Shown here: in pieces, positions 1-7,976 of the stretch | How the letters are laid out: every line of letters starts with the position of its first letter | Position numbering within the stretch: the stretch's first letter is position 1 | DNA from: Chitinophaga filiformis | Lineage (GTDB): Bacteria; Bacteroidota; Bacteroidia; Chitinophagales; Chitinophagaceae | DNA: 64,000 nt | Assembly (NCBI RefSeq): GCF_900102545.1 | Contig: NZ_FNBN01000002.1 | Location: 83,245-147,244 of the forward strand | Direction of reading: 5' to 3' | Notes under the pieces: model-generated | Seen by the model: only the letters and a program-made list of their open reading frames with translations | What the model was told of the DNA's origin: nothing | The model's database searches: none | Made by a program: the position numbers and the translations under genes

Positions 1-671
1 TGCCGGAAGAATACACCCATGTGCTGCCACTTCTGCCCGATATTGACCGGCAATGGTATAAAATGTTTGGAGGCAGGTAAACGCTTCATGAAAAACAGAC
101 CTAAGATCAGGCTGGAAATACCTATAAACCCTGCCGCCCATCGCCAGTTCAACCACCCTGCTATCAGCATCACTACAATCCTGCCCGCCATGCCGCCAAT
201 GGCATTACCACTCAGATAAAGACTAATGGCTAATCCCAATGCATTGAAGCTTACCTCTTCCGACAGATAAGCCAGGGCCACAGCTGTAACGCCCGACAAG
301 ATAGCTCCCTTGACAAAACTTACCGCTATCAGCAAATGAAAATTATGAATGAACACCGACAACAATGTCAGTACAGCAGATGCAAGCATAGCAAATCCCA
401 TCAGCTGCTTCCGCGGCAAGGCGTCCGCTTTTAAAGAGAAGATAAACAATCCTACTGCCATGCCCATCGTTGATGCAGACACCGCCCAGCTGCTTTCAGC
501 AGGCGAGATCTTAAACTCTTTGCAAAGCAGGGGTAATACGGGCTGAAATAAATATAACTGCGCAAATACGGAAAGCCCTGACAAAAATATGCTGTTCTTG
601 ATACGCCGGAAACGGAGGCTCCCCCTTTCGGCTTTTATAATTGATGATGATGCTGTCGTTGTTACTGCCAT
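1..671 (-). CDS. MFS transporter, N-terminal part (runs off left edge)
   Basis: Reading the minus strand from 671 gives an open frame to the window edge (about 223 residues), so the C-terminal part lies outside. After a polar N-terminus of about 20 residues it shows successive hydrophobic segments separated by short loops, with an 'LFQPVLPLL' segment after the first helix and a cytoplasmic-loop-like stretch 'SLKADALPRKQ' after the second. This fits a 12-helix major facilitator of the YnfM-like drug/metabolite efflux group, acting in the inner membrane. The ATG at 671 is the only sensible start, because an in-frame TGA lies 15 nt upstream; AAAGAG just before it may serve as a ribosome site. 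The substrate cannot be told. Its promoter should lie within 672-808. Confidence 0.8.
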   Translation of the reverse strand, partial: MAVTTTASSSIIKAERGSLRFRRIKNSIFLSGLSVFAQLYLFQPVLPLLCKEFKISPAESSWAVSASTMGMAVGLFIFSLKADALPRKQLMGFAMLASAVLTLLSVFIHNFHLLIAVSFVKGAILSGVTAVALAYLSEEVSFNALGLAISLYLSGNAIGGMAGRIVVMLIAGWLNWRWAAGFIGISSLILGLFFMKRLPASKHFIPLPVNIGQKWQHMGVFFR

Positions 672-736
672 CTCTTTGATCCATTCTCAGCACAAAGGTC
701 TATAGATTGAGGGAATCTAAAAATGATATTTTACGG

Positions 737-756
737 TTTTTGCATTGATGCAAAAA
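737..756. promoter_or_regulatory. AT-rich palindrome upstream of the MFS gene
   Basis: Perfect inverted repeat with arms TTTTTGCAT and ATGCAAAAA around a 2-base centre, 66 bp upstream of the MFS start. It also supplies the T-run following the terminator hairpin of the upstream gene. It could be an operator for the transporter gene or simply part of the terminator; the sequence alone does not decide. Confidence 0.35.
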
Positions 757-787
757 GCATGGGAACAGCCTTTTGCCATTCCCATGC
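752..787 (-). terminator. Rho-independent terminator after the 737-aa gene
   Basis: Inverted repeat GCATGGGAA (757-765) and TTCCCATGC (779-787) with a 13-base loop, followed on the minus strand by a run of five T. It lies 22 bp past the stop of the 809-3022 gene and separates it from the MFS transcription unit. Confidence 0.75.
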
Positions 788-808
788 CTTGCTATTCATC
801 CATCTTTA

Positions 809-3022
809 CTAGGGCAACACAGCGAATCCAAGATATTTTTCCGCATAATGGCTGGTAATATTATAGATGTACGAGCCATCAAGGAAGGTGATCTTATACC
901 CTACCAGCGACCTGTCTGTCGCACTCAAACGGATGGTATATCCGCATGACTGGAGGTATTTTGTATCTATAGTAAAACCAAGACCATTGTTTCCCTGATC
1001 CACCAGGCTGACACACGACCTGGAAGAAGGAGTGATAATCGTACTCAGCGGCGTACCCGGAGGAATGATGTGCGCGGCTGGCTGCAGATCGAAGCTCCAG
1101 TGACTGAAGAACTTATCGATCGCTTTCAGCTGGCCATTGATCACGTCTCCTTTCTTATAGAATTTACAATCGCCACCGGCAATGATCACATCCAGTGTAC
1201 TGGCCGGATCGAGTGTGGCTGAAGGCGCACCGTTGACAGTATAACCGGTATTATCCAGGTAAACAAATATTTCAGATGAGTAACTGATATTAGCCGGAGC
1301 ATGCAGCGGATCTTTCGTGAACAATACTCTCAACTTGTACAAGCCGTTCCTGTTACCGCTATCCCAGAATGCCAGCAGGGACAGTTTCTCTGCTTTGAAA
1401 GGCACCGACGGCAGATAAGTCAGCCAACCACCGGTCAATGACGGATCCTGGTCATGCAGTGTCAGCACGCTGCTTTCAATGATCTGGAACTTCTGTTTAT
1501 CCATCACATCCTGCCAGGTACCACCACTGGTATCGAGGAATTGCACCTTGTAGAATGTGGTGCCAGATGGGCCACTGTTTGTAAACATACCACTCAGTTT
1601 GATCAGACCACCAAAAGGATAGGCCGCTCCCGGGAAAACAGCACTGCTGTAAGCCAGGCCCCTGGTAGATATCGCTACCTGGTCGATGTTGCTCACTGCT
1701 ACTCCGTTCACGTCAAAGATGTTGATACCCACCTTGCCACCGTCCTGTATGCCAGGTCTCAGCTGTACCCTCACATCTACGCGGTTGCCATAGAAGTTCA
1801 GGGCGTTCGGATCTGTAGTGGAAGGTAATGTCTGCCAGGACAATACCCCGCGGATTCCGACAACGTTAGGCATCTCACAGCTTCTCAGGCGTTTGCAGAG
1901 GTCTAATGGTAATGCCACATTATAGTACAAACCATCATTAGGAATATTGCTGACATCATGTACAGTGACGCTGACAGTACCCAGGTATTCATCAAAAGTG
2001 CCGTCGTTATTCCAGTCTGCCCAGAAAGCGACATATTCTTTTGATCCGGAAGTACACAGGTTACCACTGAAACCAGTGCTCTTTTTTACTTTGATCACAG
2101 CGCCAAGGGTATCTGAATGGGTATTCAACCCTACGCAGGTAAGCTGCTCATAAGTAATATTAGCATTGTCTTTTTCAAATATGGGGTTGGTGATTATCTT
2201 CGTAATATCAGCAATATTCACCCCTATTTTACTAACGATATCCAAGTCGAATGCTGGTTCAGTATTGGGTATCTCGGCCACCTGTGGCAGCTGCGGTATG
2301 ATGCTGCTGTAGAAGGTACGATGATCTTCAACGCCTGCCCCTTTGTACATTTTGTAGAACTGCTCTACGGGCGGCAAAGGCTTGTCGATCACCGGCAGCT
2401 TAAATTCTTCATCCACCTGTGGCAACACGTCCAGTTTCTCTTTGATATTCAGTTCTTTGATAAGGTCACCCCAGAAGATGATCCGTTTCCTCTTCAGCTG
2501 AATATCAACATCCACTACGTTACCAAAATGCGGAATGTCATTCGGATTTGGTGAAGGAATGCTGTTCCACGATAATATCGCCCTTACAGTTGGTATGACG
2601 GCTATGTCACAGGCGGTGAACCGGCGGTGTGCTTCGTCATTGAGGAATATATACGCCATGTAATGAAGCGGATGCTTCTTGAATGGCGCCGGATCGGGAA
2701 TATCCGCTACTTTGAAGCTGGTAAAGCCAGCATCCTGGAAGCCGGCGCCATCGTGGTAGTCCACGAAGAAGCGTACAAATTCATGTGATCCTGTGCTACA
2801 TAATCCACCGCTGTAGCCATTAGGTTGCTTGATCCTCACTACGGCTTCCAATCTGGATACATCAGGGTTAAACCCTACACACATCAGCTGTTCCCAGAAG
2901 GTGATACCAGATGTTTGTTGCGGCAGGAATTTCGAGAGCAGTAAAAGTTTACGGTTTTCCAGATACTGTTTGATCTGCTCATCATTGAGGTTGTCTGTTG
3001 CAGTTGCGGTTGCTTTGTCCAT
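809..3022 (-). CDS. Hypothetical protein with two internal copies of a ~140-aa domain
   Basis: 737 residues, no signal peptide, so probably cytoplasmic or exported by a non-Sec route. Residues 42-180 and 290-424 are diverged copies of one domain. Shared marks are a 'CVG.N' start, 'G.SG.LC..GS.E.V.F..D' in the middle, a 'DG.F' turn, and an end motif 'R..LSW...P....P....GN..DV..QL'. The conserved Cys and Asp could bind metal, but this is only a guess. The C-terminal 300 residues look beta-rich. The end motif recalls large uncharacterised bacterial proteins in secretion-related loci. The gene lies just downstream of the 489-aa DUF4157-effector relative, same strand, 300 bp apart, so the two may be functionally linked. 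A strong terminator follows. No function is assigned. Confidence 0.8.
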   Translation of the reverse strand: MDKATATATDNLNDEQIKQYLENRKLLLLSKFLPQQTSGITFWEQLMCVGFNPDVSRLEAVVRIKQPNGYSGGLCSTGSHEFVRFFVDYHDGAGFQDAGFTSFKVADIPDPAPFKKHPLHYMAYIFLNDEAHRRFTACDIAVIPTVRAILSWNSIPSPNPNDIPHFGNVVDVDIQLKRKRIIFWGDLIKELNIKEKLDVLPQVDEEFKLPVIDKPLPPVEQFYKMYKGAGVEDHRTFYSSIIPQLPQVAEIPNTEPAFDLDIVSKIGVNIADITKIITNPIFEKDNANITYEQLTCVGLNTHSDTLGAVIKVKKSTGFSGNLCTSGSKEYVAFWADWNNDGTFDEYLGTVSVTVHDVSNIPNDGLYYNVALPLDLCKRLRSCEMPNVVGIRGVLSWQTLPSTTDPNALNFYGNRVDVRVQLRPGIQDGGKVGINIFDVNGVAVSNIDQVAISTRGLAYSSAVFPGAAYPFGGLIKLSGMFTNSGPSGTTFYKVQFLDTSGGTWQDVMDKQKFQIIESSVLTLHDQDPSLTGGWLTYLPSVPFKAEKLSLLAFWDSGNRNGLYKLRVLFTKDPLHAPANISYSSEIFVYLDNTGYTVNGAPSATLDPASTLDVIIAGGDCKFYKKGDVINGQLKAIDKFFSHWSFDLQPAAHIIPPGTPLSTIITPSSRSCVSLVDQGNNGLGFTIDTKYLQSCGYTIRLSATDRSLVGYKITFLDGSYIYNITSHYAEKYLGFAVLP

Positions 3023-3322
3023 TTGTTTAATTTTTTTGAGGTTACGAAACTGGTGATAGCAGCTCCTGACAACGCCTGTTGCGTTGCAGCGTACATGACA
3101 ATGGAAATTCTTTTGGGGTCTGTAATGTTTAACTGTTAAAGTTGCTGTGATCTCTTATTTGTTATGTTGCTGATGCTTCGGGGTCAACGTGTCAATGCTC
3201 GTGATTGTTGTTCAAATGCTGCTGTGATTCTGATATAAAGGTCTATCAGATAAAAGAATATGGCAAGCGTATAAATACCTGGTTTCCTGGTAGAAAGTAC
3301 TATACTTTTGGGAATAGTTCGC
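3023..3322. other. 300-bp intergenic region
   Basis: Lies between two minus-strand genes and should carry the promoter of the 737-aa gene. It is AT-rich near that start. I see no convincing terminator for the 489-aa gene, no RNA gene and no further coding sequence. Confidence 0.4.
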
Positions 3323-4792
3323 TTAATATCCAAGTAAGGACCAGGGCGACCACCCGGTCTGCTTCTTTTGTTTCTTTTTTAAATAGGTCAGATAGTTCTG
3401 TGCGTTTCTTAGCTCCATTACTGATAGTCCTCCCTTTCCAATCTGCAGTTCCTGTTGTAATGCTCTCATTTCTTTTCCAGGTAAAAAAGTATCCTGTCTT
3501 ACACCTAGCGTAAGAGGATTATGATCAAACAGATCTGTTTTTCTATTGTCAATTCGCTCAAATGTTATTTGTTTCCCTAATTCCAGCATATCATTAATCT
3601 CGGTCCAAACCGTATTGATAAATAAGATAGCCTTGTATTGCATGTCTTCCGACTTGAATCCTTTAATGTTCTCTATTACAGAAATAAGCCAGGTAGGTGT
3701 CTTTTCCAGGATCTCCTTTTCCATCGCCCACAATCTATCTGACGTAAACAGGTTCAAACCATACGACAATAGATCTGTCTTGAGCCAAACAGAGGTCCTG
3801 TCTTTAATGAAGGATGTGGTTTTTGCAATAGCGTCTAAGCGACTCACAAATTTGTTATCCTGCAATACTGTCAGGTCGTTTGCCAGCAATTCCTGTCTCT
3901 GGCGAAGCTCTTTCAGATATGGTACTACTGTCTGCTGCCTGAGCACGCGGGCTAATTGCATATTAAACAACCTCAACTGCGCTCTTTCCCCGTCTGAACA
4001 GTCATTCGGGAAACTATTTTCGAGCGAATTGAATATCAGCTCGATACTTGATAAATAGTCCTCATCCTTCCCTAATCTACTTTGGGTATTTTCAGATGTT
4101 TCTTCATAAGTAATAGCATCTGTGGCTACATTTATTTGATAATCTTCTTTGGGGTTCAACAATACATCCTGTATTTTCGTTTTCGTCCAGTCAATACTCC
4201 CATCGCCAATTCCCTCTTTTAAATCTTTTTCTGTTCTTATGCTATTGGAAGACCAATTACGGCTTGAGATGTTCTTTTCTATTGCTGGTATTGGCGTCAT
4301 TGTTGTCAAAAATGGCTTCCAGATACCCAGCAAATCTCCCATCGTTTCTTTACCGTCCACTACTTGTCGAAGCCCCTCCTGTTGCGCATCAATTAGTTCC
4401 TTTAATTTATCATAATCAGGCTCAGTAGAACCCGGTGCACTGTTCTTCACGAAAAAAGGCGGCGCAACATATTCCAGGCGGTTTGAGCTTTCCGTTTCCA
4501 GCTTGTGTCTGACGCCGGTTACCTTATCTGGAGATTGCGCCAGCTCAATATGACTCATTCCACGGAAAGGGTAACTATCCTGGTCCAGGGTAACAATATT
4601 CCATTCCAGCCCCACTGTTGTGTAATTACCATTAAAATTCCGTTGTTCTTCCAGCTTCCTTTGCTCAACTACAATTTCGTGCATTGGTTTACGCTGAACA
4701 GCAGGCCTTGAAATTCCGGAAGCACTGACATGGAAGGCAGCAGCACGGGGCCAAACATGAACAGCGCCGGGCTTTTGGTATTCTTGTGGCAT
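3323..4792 (-). CDS. DUF4157-effector paralog lacking the protease domain
   Basis: 489 residues, no signal peptide. The N-terminus carries 'SGISRPAVQRK', like the 'SGLSKPAVQPF' of the 828-aa DUF4157 protein at 49439-51925. From residue 59 it follows that protein in order: 'TVGLEW' (59-64), 'SHIELA' (80-85), 'LETESSNRLEYVAPPFFVK' (98-116), 'INVATDAITYEE', 'NMQLARVLRQQTVVP', and 'HN....GVRQDTF' (424-436). It lacks the HEAWH domain and the long C-terminal coiled coil. The GxE strand plus the E..V.PPF block resemble the metal-binding strands of glutamine-synthetase-fold amidoligases; this is a hypothesis only. Likely an effector or cargo-type protein. It lies just upstream of the 737-aa gene on the same strand. 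Confidence 0.75.
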   Translation of the reverse strand: MPQEYQKPGAVHVWPRAAAFHVSASGISRPAVQRKPMHEIVVEQRKLEEQRNFNGNYTTVGLEWNIVTLDQDSYPFRGMSHIELAQSPDKVTGVRHKLETESSNRLEYVAPPFFVKNSAPGSTEPDYDKLKELIDAQQEGLRQVVDGKETMGDLLGIWKPFLTTMTPIPAIEKNISSRNWSSNSIRTEKDLKEGIGDGSIDWTKTKIQDVLLNPKEDYQINVATDAITYEETSENTQSRLGKDEDYLSSIELIFNSLENSFPNDCSDGERAQLRLFNMQLARVLRQQTVVPYLKELRQRQELLANDLTVLQDNKFVSRLDAIAKTTSFIKDRTSVWLKTDLLSYGLNLFTSDRLWAMEKEILEKTPTWLISVIENIKGFKSEDMQYKAILFINTVWTEINDMLELGKQITFERIDNRKTDLFDHNPLTLGVRQDTFLPGKEMRALQQELQIGKGGLSVMELRNAQNYLTYLKKKQKKQTGWSPWSLLGY

Positions 4793-4989
4793 GAGGGAAG
4801 GTATTAGATTAACAATTCTAATATAAGCATTCCCATAAGGATTACGATCAATTTTTAATAATAAAGACTACCTGTTACGCATCAACAGACACGAGAACCT
4901 GGAAAGCAAAATCCAGGTGTAATCCTGTTTACAAAAAGATGATGAATCTGGTTAGCAGTGAAAGGGCTGATCGTCTATTGAACGGATAA

Positions 4990-5205
4990 TACTTCAAAGC
5001 GTCCTGTTGTGGAGGTCCGCCGATGGCAGGAGATGTTAATGAGATCATCGGCAGGATCCTCCACATGCAGGCGCTTTACATTTACAAAACACCCGTTATA
5101 TTGCACAGCAGATTGGCGGAAAATCCCCACCATAAGGTGTTGCATGCTATCGAATTGTTCGGGATAAAAATTGCGCCGGCAATCAGGAAAGCCTTGGGCA
5201 AATAA
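4990..5205 (+). pseudogene. Remnant of an LLM-class flavin-dependent oxidoreductase (C-terminus)
   Basis: An open frame begins right after an in-frame TAA at 4987 and encodes about 71 residues. Its 'GDVNEIIGRILH' and 'HHKVLHAIELFGIKIAPAIRK' (read as overlapping parts) match the last 60-70 residues of luciferase-like monooxygenases, where '..V..KIL' is followed by '..V..AIELF...VAP..R'. The family is normally about 330 residues, and the flavin-binding barrel is absent upstream, so this is a deletion remnant rather than a gene. An ATG at 5023 could start a 60-residue peptide, but function is unlikely. It converges on the lectin-like gene, with 3 bp between stops. Confidence 0.6.
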
Positions 5206-5208
5206 AGC

Positions 5209-6282
5209 TTAATCCGTCAGCCGGGCTTTTATACCCCAGCCGCCAAAAGTCTCCGATATGGCGATCAGTAATTCATTTCGTCCCTTTTCCAGGGGAAGAT
5301 AGAGTGCATCCCAGTACCCTACAGTACCAAGGAAACGGTAATCGCGGGTAAGAAATTCATCGTTTCCTTCGTACAGCAAGCGGCCGTTCAGGTATACACG
5401 TGCTTTATCTGAAAATCCGAAGGTAAGCTTCCTGATACGTGGCGAGCTTGCATCGATCACTTTGCGGACAAACACCGTGTTTTTCTCTTCTGTTACAGCA
5501 GACACTAAAGACACATTCGTAAGACCATTGTGGTCCACCCGAAGGGTTTTCCAATGAAGCGAGGCAGTATCTGCTGCCTGCAGCTCCGTACGTCCATCCA
5601 CCTGCTTTTCGCTGAATACAGTGCTCACATCCCAGCTGGTGATCGTACCCTCCGGCAGTTTGGGGAATTGCCGGGAACTCTTAATGGTAACAGCGTCTGT
5701 GGAGGTATACACGAAATTACTGTACCATGCTACTGCGTCCCAGGGATTGGCAAGGGATATCATACCGGCAATAGGATCACGATCCAGTGGATTAATGTAA
5801 AGTACCGGCTTGGTTCCATTATCAAAATAGATCTCGGCCTCCTTTTCCTTTACCACCATCCTGATGTGTAGCCAGCGGTCAAAAGGCAGCACCACCGCAT
5901 TGTTGTAACCGGTACCGTAATATAGCTGAAAGCCTCCATCACGGTTATAAACCGGTGTATACTGCATCGCATCAGGATTTCCGGACTGGTGGGGCCGCAG
6001 ATAATATTCTTCGAAATTGGCATCATCCTGTATACGGAAATCAATACCCGGGAAATAACGGGCTTTAGACAATGCAATATCAAATTCAATAATACCATTC
6101 TTAAAATTGGCATCTGTCAGTAAGGCGTTACCCAATTTCAGTTTAAGGGCTGGCTGTCCCAGGTGATCTTCCTTCACCGCTTCCTGTCCCGTGATTTTCC
6201 AGCGCGGTGAATCAAATGGGACGGCAGTCTGGGCCATAACATTAAGAGAAAAAAAGAACATGATAAACAGGAGACGATACAT
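5209..6282 (-). CDS. Secreted LamG/concanavalin-A-like protein
   Basis: 357 residues with a clear Sec signal peptide ending 'LNVMAQ' near residue 18. Residues about 20-190 have the strand pattern of a concanavalin-A-like jelly roll, as in DUF1080/LamG glycan-binding modules: 'NGIIEFDIALS', 'FPGIDFRIQDD', 'WLHIRMVVKEKEAEIYFDN'. Residues about 205-357 look like a galactose-binding-like beta sandwich ('ARVYLNGRLLYEG', 'LYLPLEKGRNELLIAI'). The protein should act in the periplasm or at the surface, binding carbohydrate or supporting a hydrolase. No catalytic residues are evident. It stands alone: the gene to its right is cobalamin-related and 370 bp away. The start is the first ATG, directly before the signal peptide. 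Confidence 0.75.
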   Translation of the reverse strand: MYRLLFIMFFFSLNVMAQTAVPFDSPRWKITGQEAVKEDHLGQPALKLKLGNALLTDANFKNGIIEFDIALSKARYFPGIDFRIQDDANFEEYYLRPHQSGNPDAMQYTPVYNRDGGFQLYYGTGYNNAVVLPFDRWLHIRMVVKEKEAEIYFDNGTKPVLYINPLDRDPIAGMISLANPWDAVAWYSNFVYTSTDAVTIKSSRQFPKLPEGTITSWDVSTVFSEKQVDGRTELQAADTASLHWKTLRVDHNGLTNVSLVSAVTEEKNTVFVRKVIDASSPRIRKLTFGFSDKARVYLNGRLLYEGNDEFLTRDYRFLGTVGYWDALYLPLEKGRNELLIAISETFGGWGIKARLTD

Positions 6283-6452
6283 AACGGGTTAAAGGTTTTG
6301 TGATTGAAAAATGAACTTCGGATGCGCATCCAGGGGTAAATTAGTGCATCCGGTCAGTTTGCCCTCTTCAGCAGGGAAACAAGTTCGTTCAAGTTCATTC
6401 ACCGACTTATCTAACTGATTATCAATACAAATACGTGATCATTCGCGGCAAT

Positions 6453-6642
6453 AGACCCCGGCAGGGGTCTAATTGTTTGTAGCCCGGGGTTTTCAACCCC
6501 GGGGGATGACGAACGGGGTTTCCCCGAAACCGACGAATGGGTTTCAACCCCAAAACGACAAATGAGTTTTCACCCCAGGTTACGGAACGGTTCCGTAATC
6601 CGGACAATAATGCGGGCGTCCCGAATAACGAAACGGGTTTCG
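6453..6642. repeat. Array of six or more GC-rich hairpins (REP/BIME-like)
   Basis: Consecutive inverted repeats: AGACCCC/GGGGTCT (6453-6470), CCCGGGGTT/AACCCCGGG (6483-6503), CGGGG/CCCCG (6514-6526), GGGTT/AACCC (6539-6550), TACGGAAC/GTTCCGTA (6581-6597) and CGAAAC/GTTTCG (6629-6642). Several units share a period of about 25-28 bp with the theme 'GACGAAtGGGTTTCaaCCCC'. The array lies directly downstream of cbiA (minus strand), so it would form the 3' end of that transcript and may stop transcription or protect the RNA. The first two hairpins look like a dispersed intergenic element. Confidence 0.7.
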
Positions 6643-6651
6643 CCCCCTGCC

Positions 6652-7947
6652 CTAAAAAACATGCAACCAACCGGGATTCTCCCCCCAATAGAGGTGTATG
6701 TAAGACGCAATAACATTCTCCTTTCTGTATACCGGGGTCGGCACCTCCTTCCCCCTGGCATTGAACACCCTCCCTATCTTTGTAAGACACTCCGTCTCCA
6801 TACACCCGGAATAGTGAAATTCATGCCCTTTAAAGCGATTTAAGCCCATTTCTATCTCCCGGTAGCCAAGTGACAGCTTTGCATCCTTCATCGTCGTTTT
6901 CAGGCCTAAAAATCCCACCATCGGATATTCTTTTCCGGTACTGTCTGCCAGGGTCTCTCCCAGGTACATCATCCCCCCGCATTCAGCGATCACCTTTCCT
7001 CCATTGGCGCAATAGTCAAGAATGGATGCCCGCATAGTAAGGTTGGTTGACAATTGCTCGAGGAACAGTTCAGGATACCCTCCGGCCAGGTAGAGCAGGT
7101 CTGTGGCGGGTAATTTGTAGTCGTAAAGGGGGCTGAAAGTGGTCACCTCTCCGAGGCTTTTCAACATCTCCAGGTTCTCTGCATAAGTAAAATTAAACGC
7201 CTCATCCATGGCAACCGCTATTTTCATCGTACGAACAGGTGGCAGGACTACCGGCACAGGAACCTGCAGCACTGGTCTGCGGGTGATAGCCAGCAGCTGC
7301 TCAAAGTCCACCGTTTTACTGATATGGGTGGCCGCCCTTTCGATAACAGCGTTGTAGTCGTTTTCCGGAGAAATGGCCAGTCCGAGGTGACGGGACGGGA
7401 TCTTAATATCGTCACTGGCAGGGACATAACCCAATGGAGTAACGCCAATATCTTCACAGGCATCCTTCAGGAACTGGTAATGGCTTTCTGTATTGACAAA
7501 GTTGAAGATCACACCGGCTATCTGTACCTGTGGATTAAAATGCATGAAGCCATAGATCAGCGGGGCGACTGAATAGGCCATTGCCTTCGCGTTTATGACC
7601 AGTATCACCGGTAGACCCAGCAACATAGATATCTCTGCGCTGCTTCCCTTCATCCTGTCTGCACCGTCGAATAGTCCCATAACACCTTCCGTGATCACCA
7701 CATCCGCGTCTTCACTATATTTTGAATAGAGCAGGCGCAAATGTGCTTCACTCATCATGAAGGTATCGAGATTAATACTCTGGGAATGTGCTGCGAGGGT
7801 ATGATGTTTGGTATCGATATAGTCCGGACCACACTTGAACGGCTGTACTTTTAAGCCCCTGTTATGCAACAGTCTTAACAGACCTAATGTGAGTGTCGTC
7901 TTGCCGGAATTACTGGATGGTGCTGCAATTAAAAACTGAGGCTTCAT
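6652..7947 (-). CDS. cbiA: Cobyrinate a,c-diamide synthase
   Basis: 431 residues, close to the family's usual 430-460. It amidates the a and c carboxylates of cobyrinate with glutamine and ATP in the cytoplasm, an early step of adenosylcobalamin synthesis. The N-terminal dethiobiotin-synthetase-like domain starts with the ATP loop 'APSSNSGKTT' (9-18), then 'KCGPDYID' (38-45) and 'EGVMGLFDG'. The C-terminal class I glutamine amidotransferase domain has the nucleophile Cys323 in 'AECGGMMYLG' and His418 in 'ASYIHLYW'. It is transcribed divergently from cbiP, with only 29 bp between the start codons, so the two promoters must overlap or reach into the coding regions. No cobalamin riboswitch is visible nearby. 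Confidence 0.95.
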   Translation of the reverse strand: MKPQFLIAAPSSNSGKTTLTLGLLRLLHNRGLKVQPFKCGPDYIDTKHHTLAAHSQSINLDTFMMSEAHLRLLYSKYSEDADVVITEGVMGLFDGADRMKGSSAEISMLLGLPVILVINAKAMAYSVAPLIYGFMHFNPQVQIAGVIFNFVNTESHYQFLKDACEDIGVTPLGYVPASDDIKIPSRHLGLAISPENDYNAVIERAATHISKTVDFEQLLAITRRPVLQVPVPVVLPPVRTMKIAVAMDEAFNFTYAENLEMLKSLGEVTTFSPLYDYKLPATDLLYLAGGYPELFLEQLSTNLTMRASILDYCANGGKVIAECGGMMYLGETLADSTGKEYPMVGFLGLKTTMKDAKLSLGYREIEMGLNRFKGHEFHYSGCMETECLTKIGRVFNARGKEVPTPVYRKENVIASYIHLYWGENPGWLHVF

Positions 7948-7976
7948 TCCGGCAAAGATAGTACATTCGCAATCTT

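Noticed and set aside
6422..6805. Minus-strand frame of 127 residues across the hairpin array
   Set aside because: Made of the repeat array and the shadow of the cbiA end; composition is not protein-like.
7948..7976. Cobalamin riboswitch before the cobalamin genes
   Set aside because: The gap is 29 bp, far too short, and no B12-box-like sequence was seen near either start.
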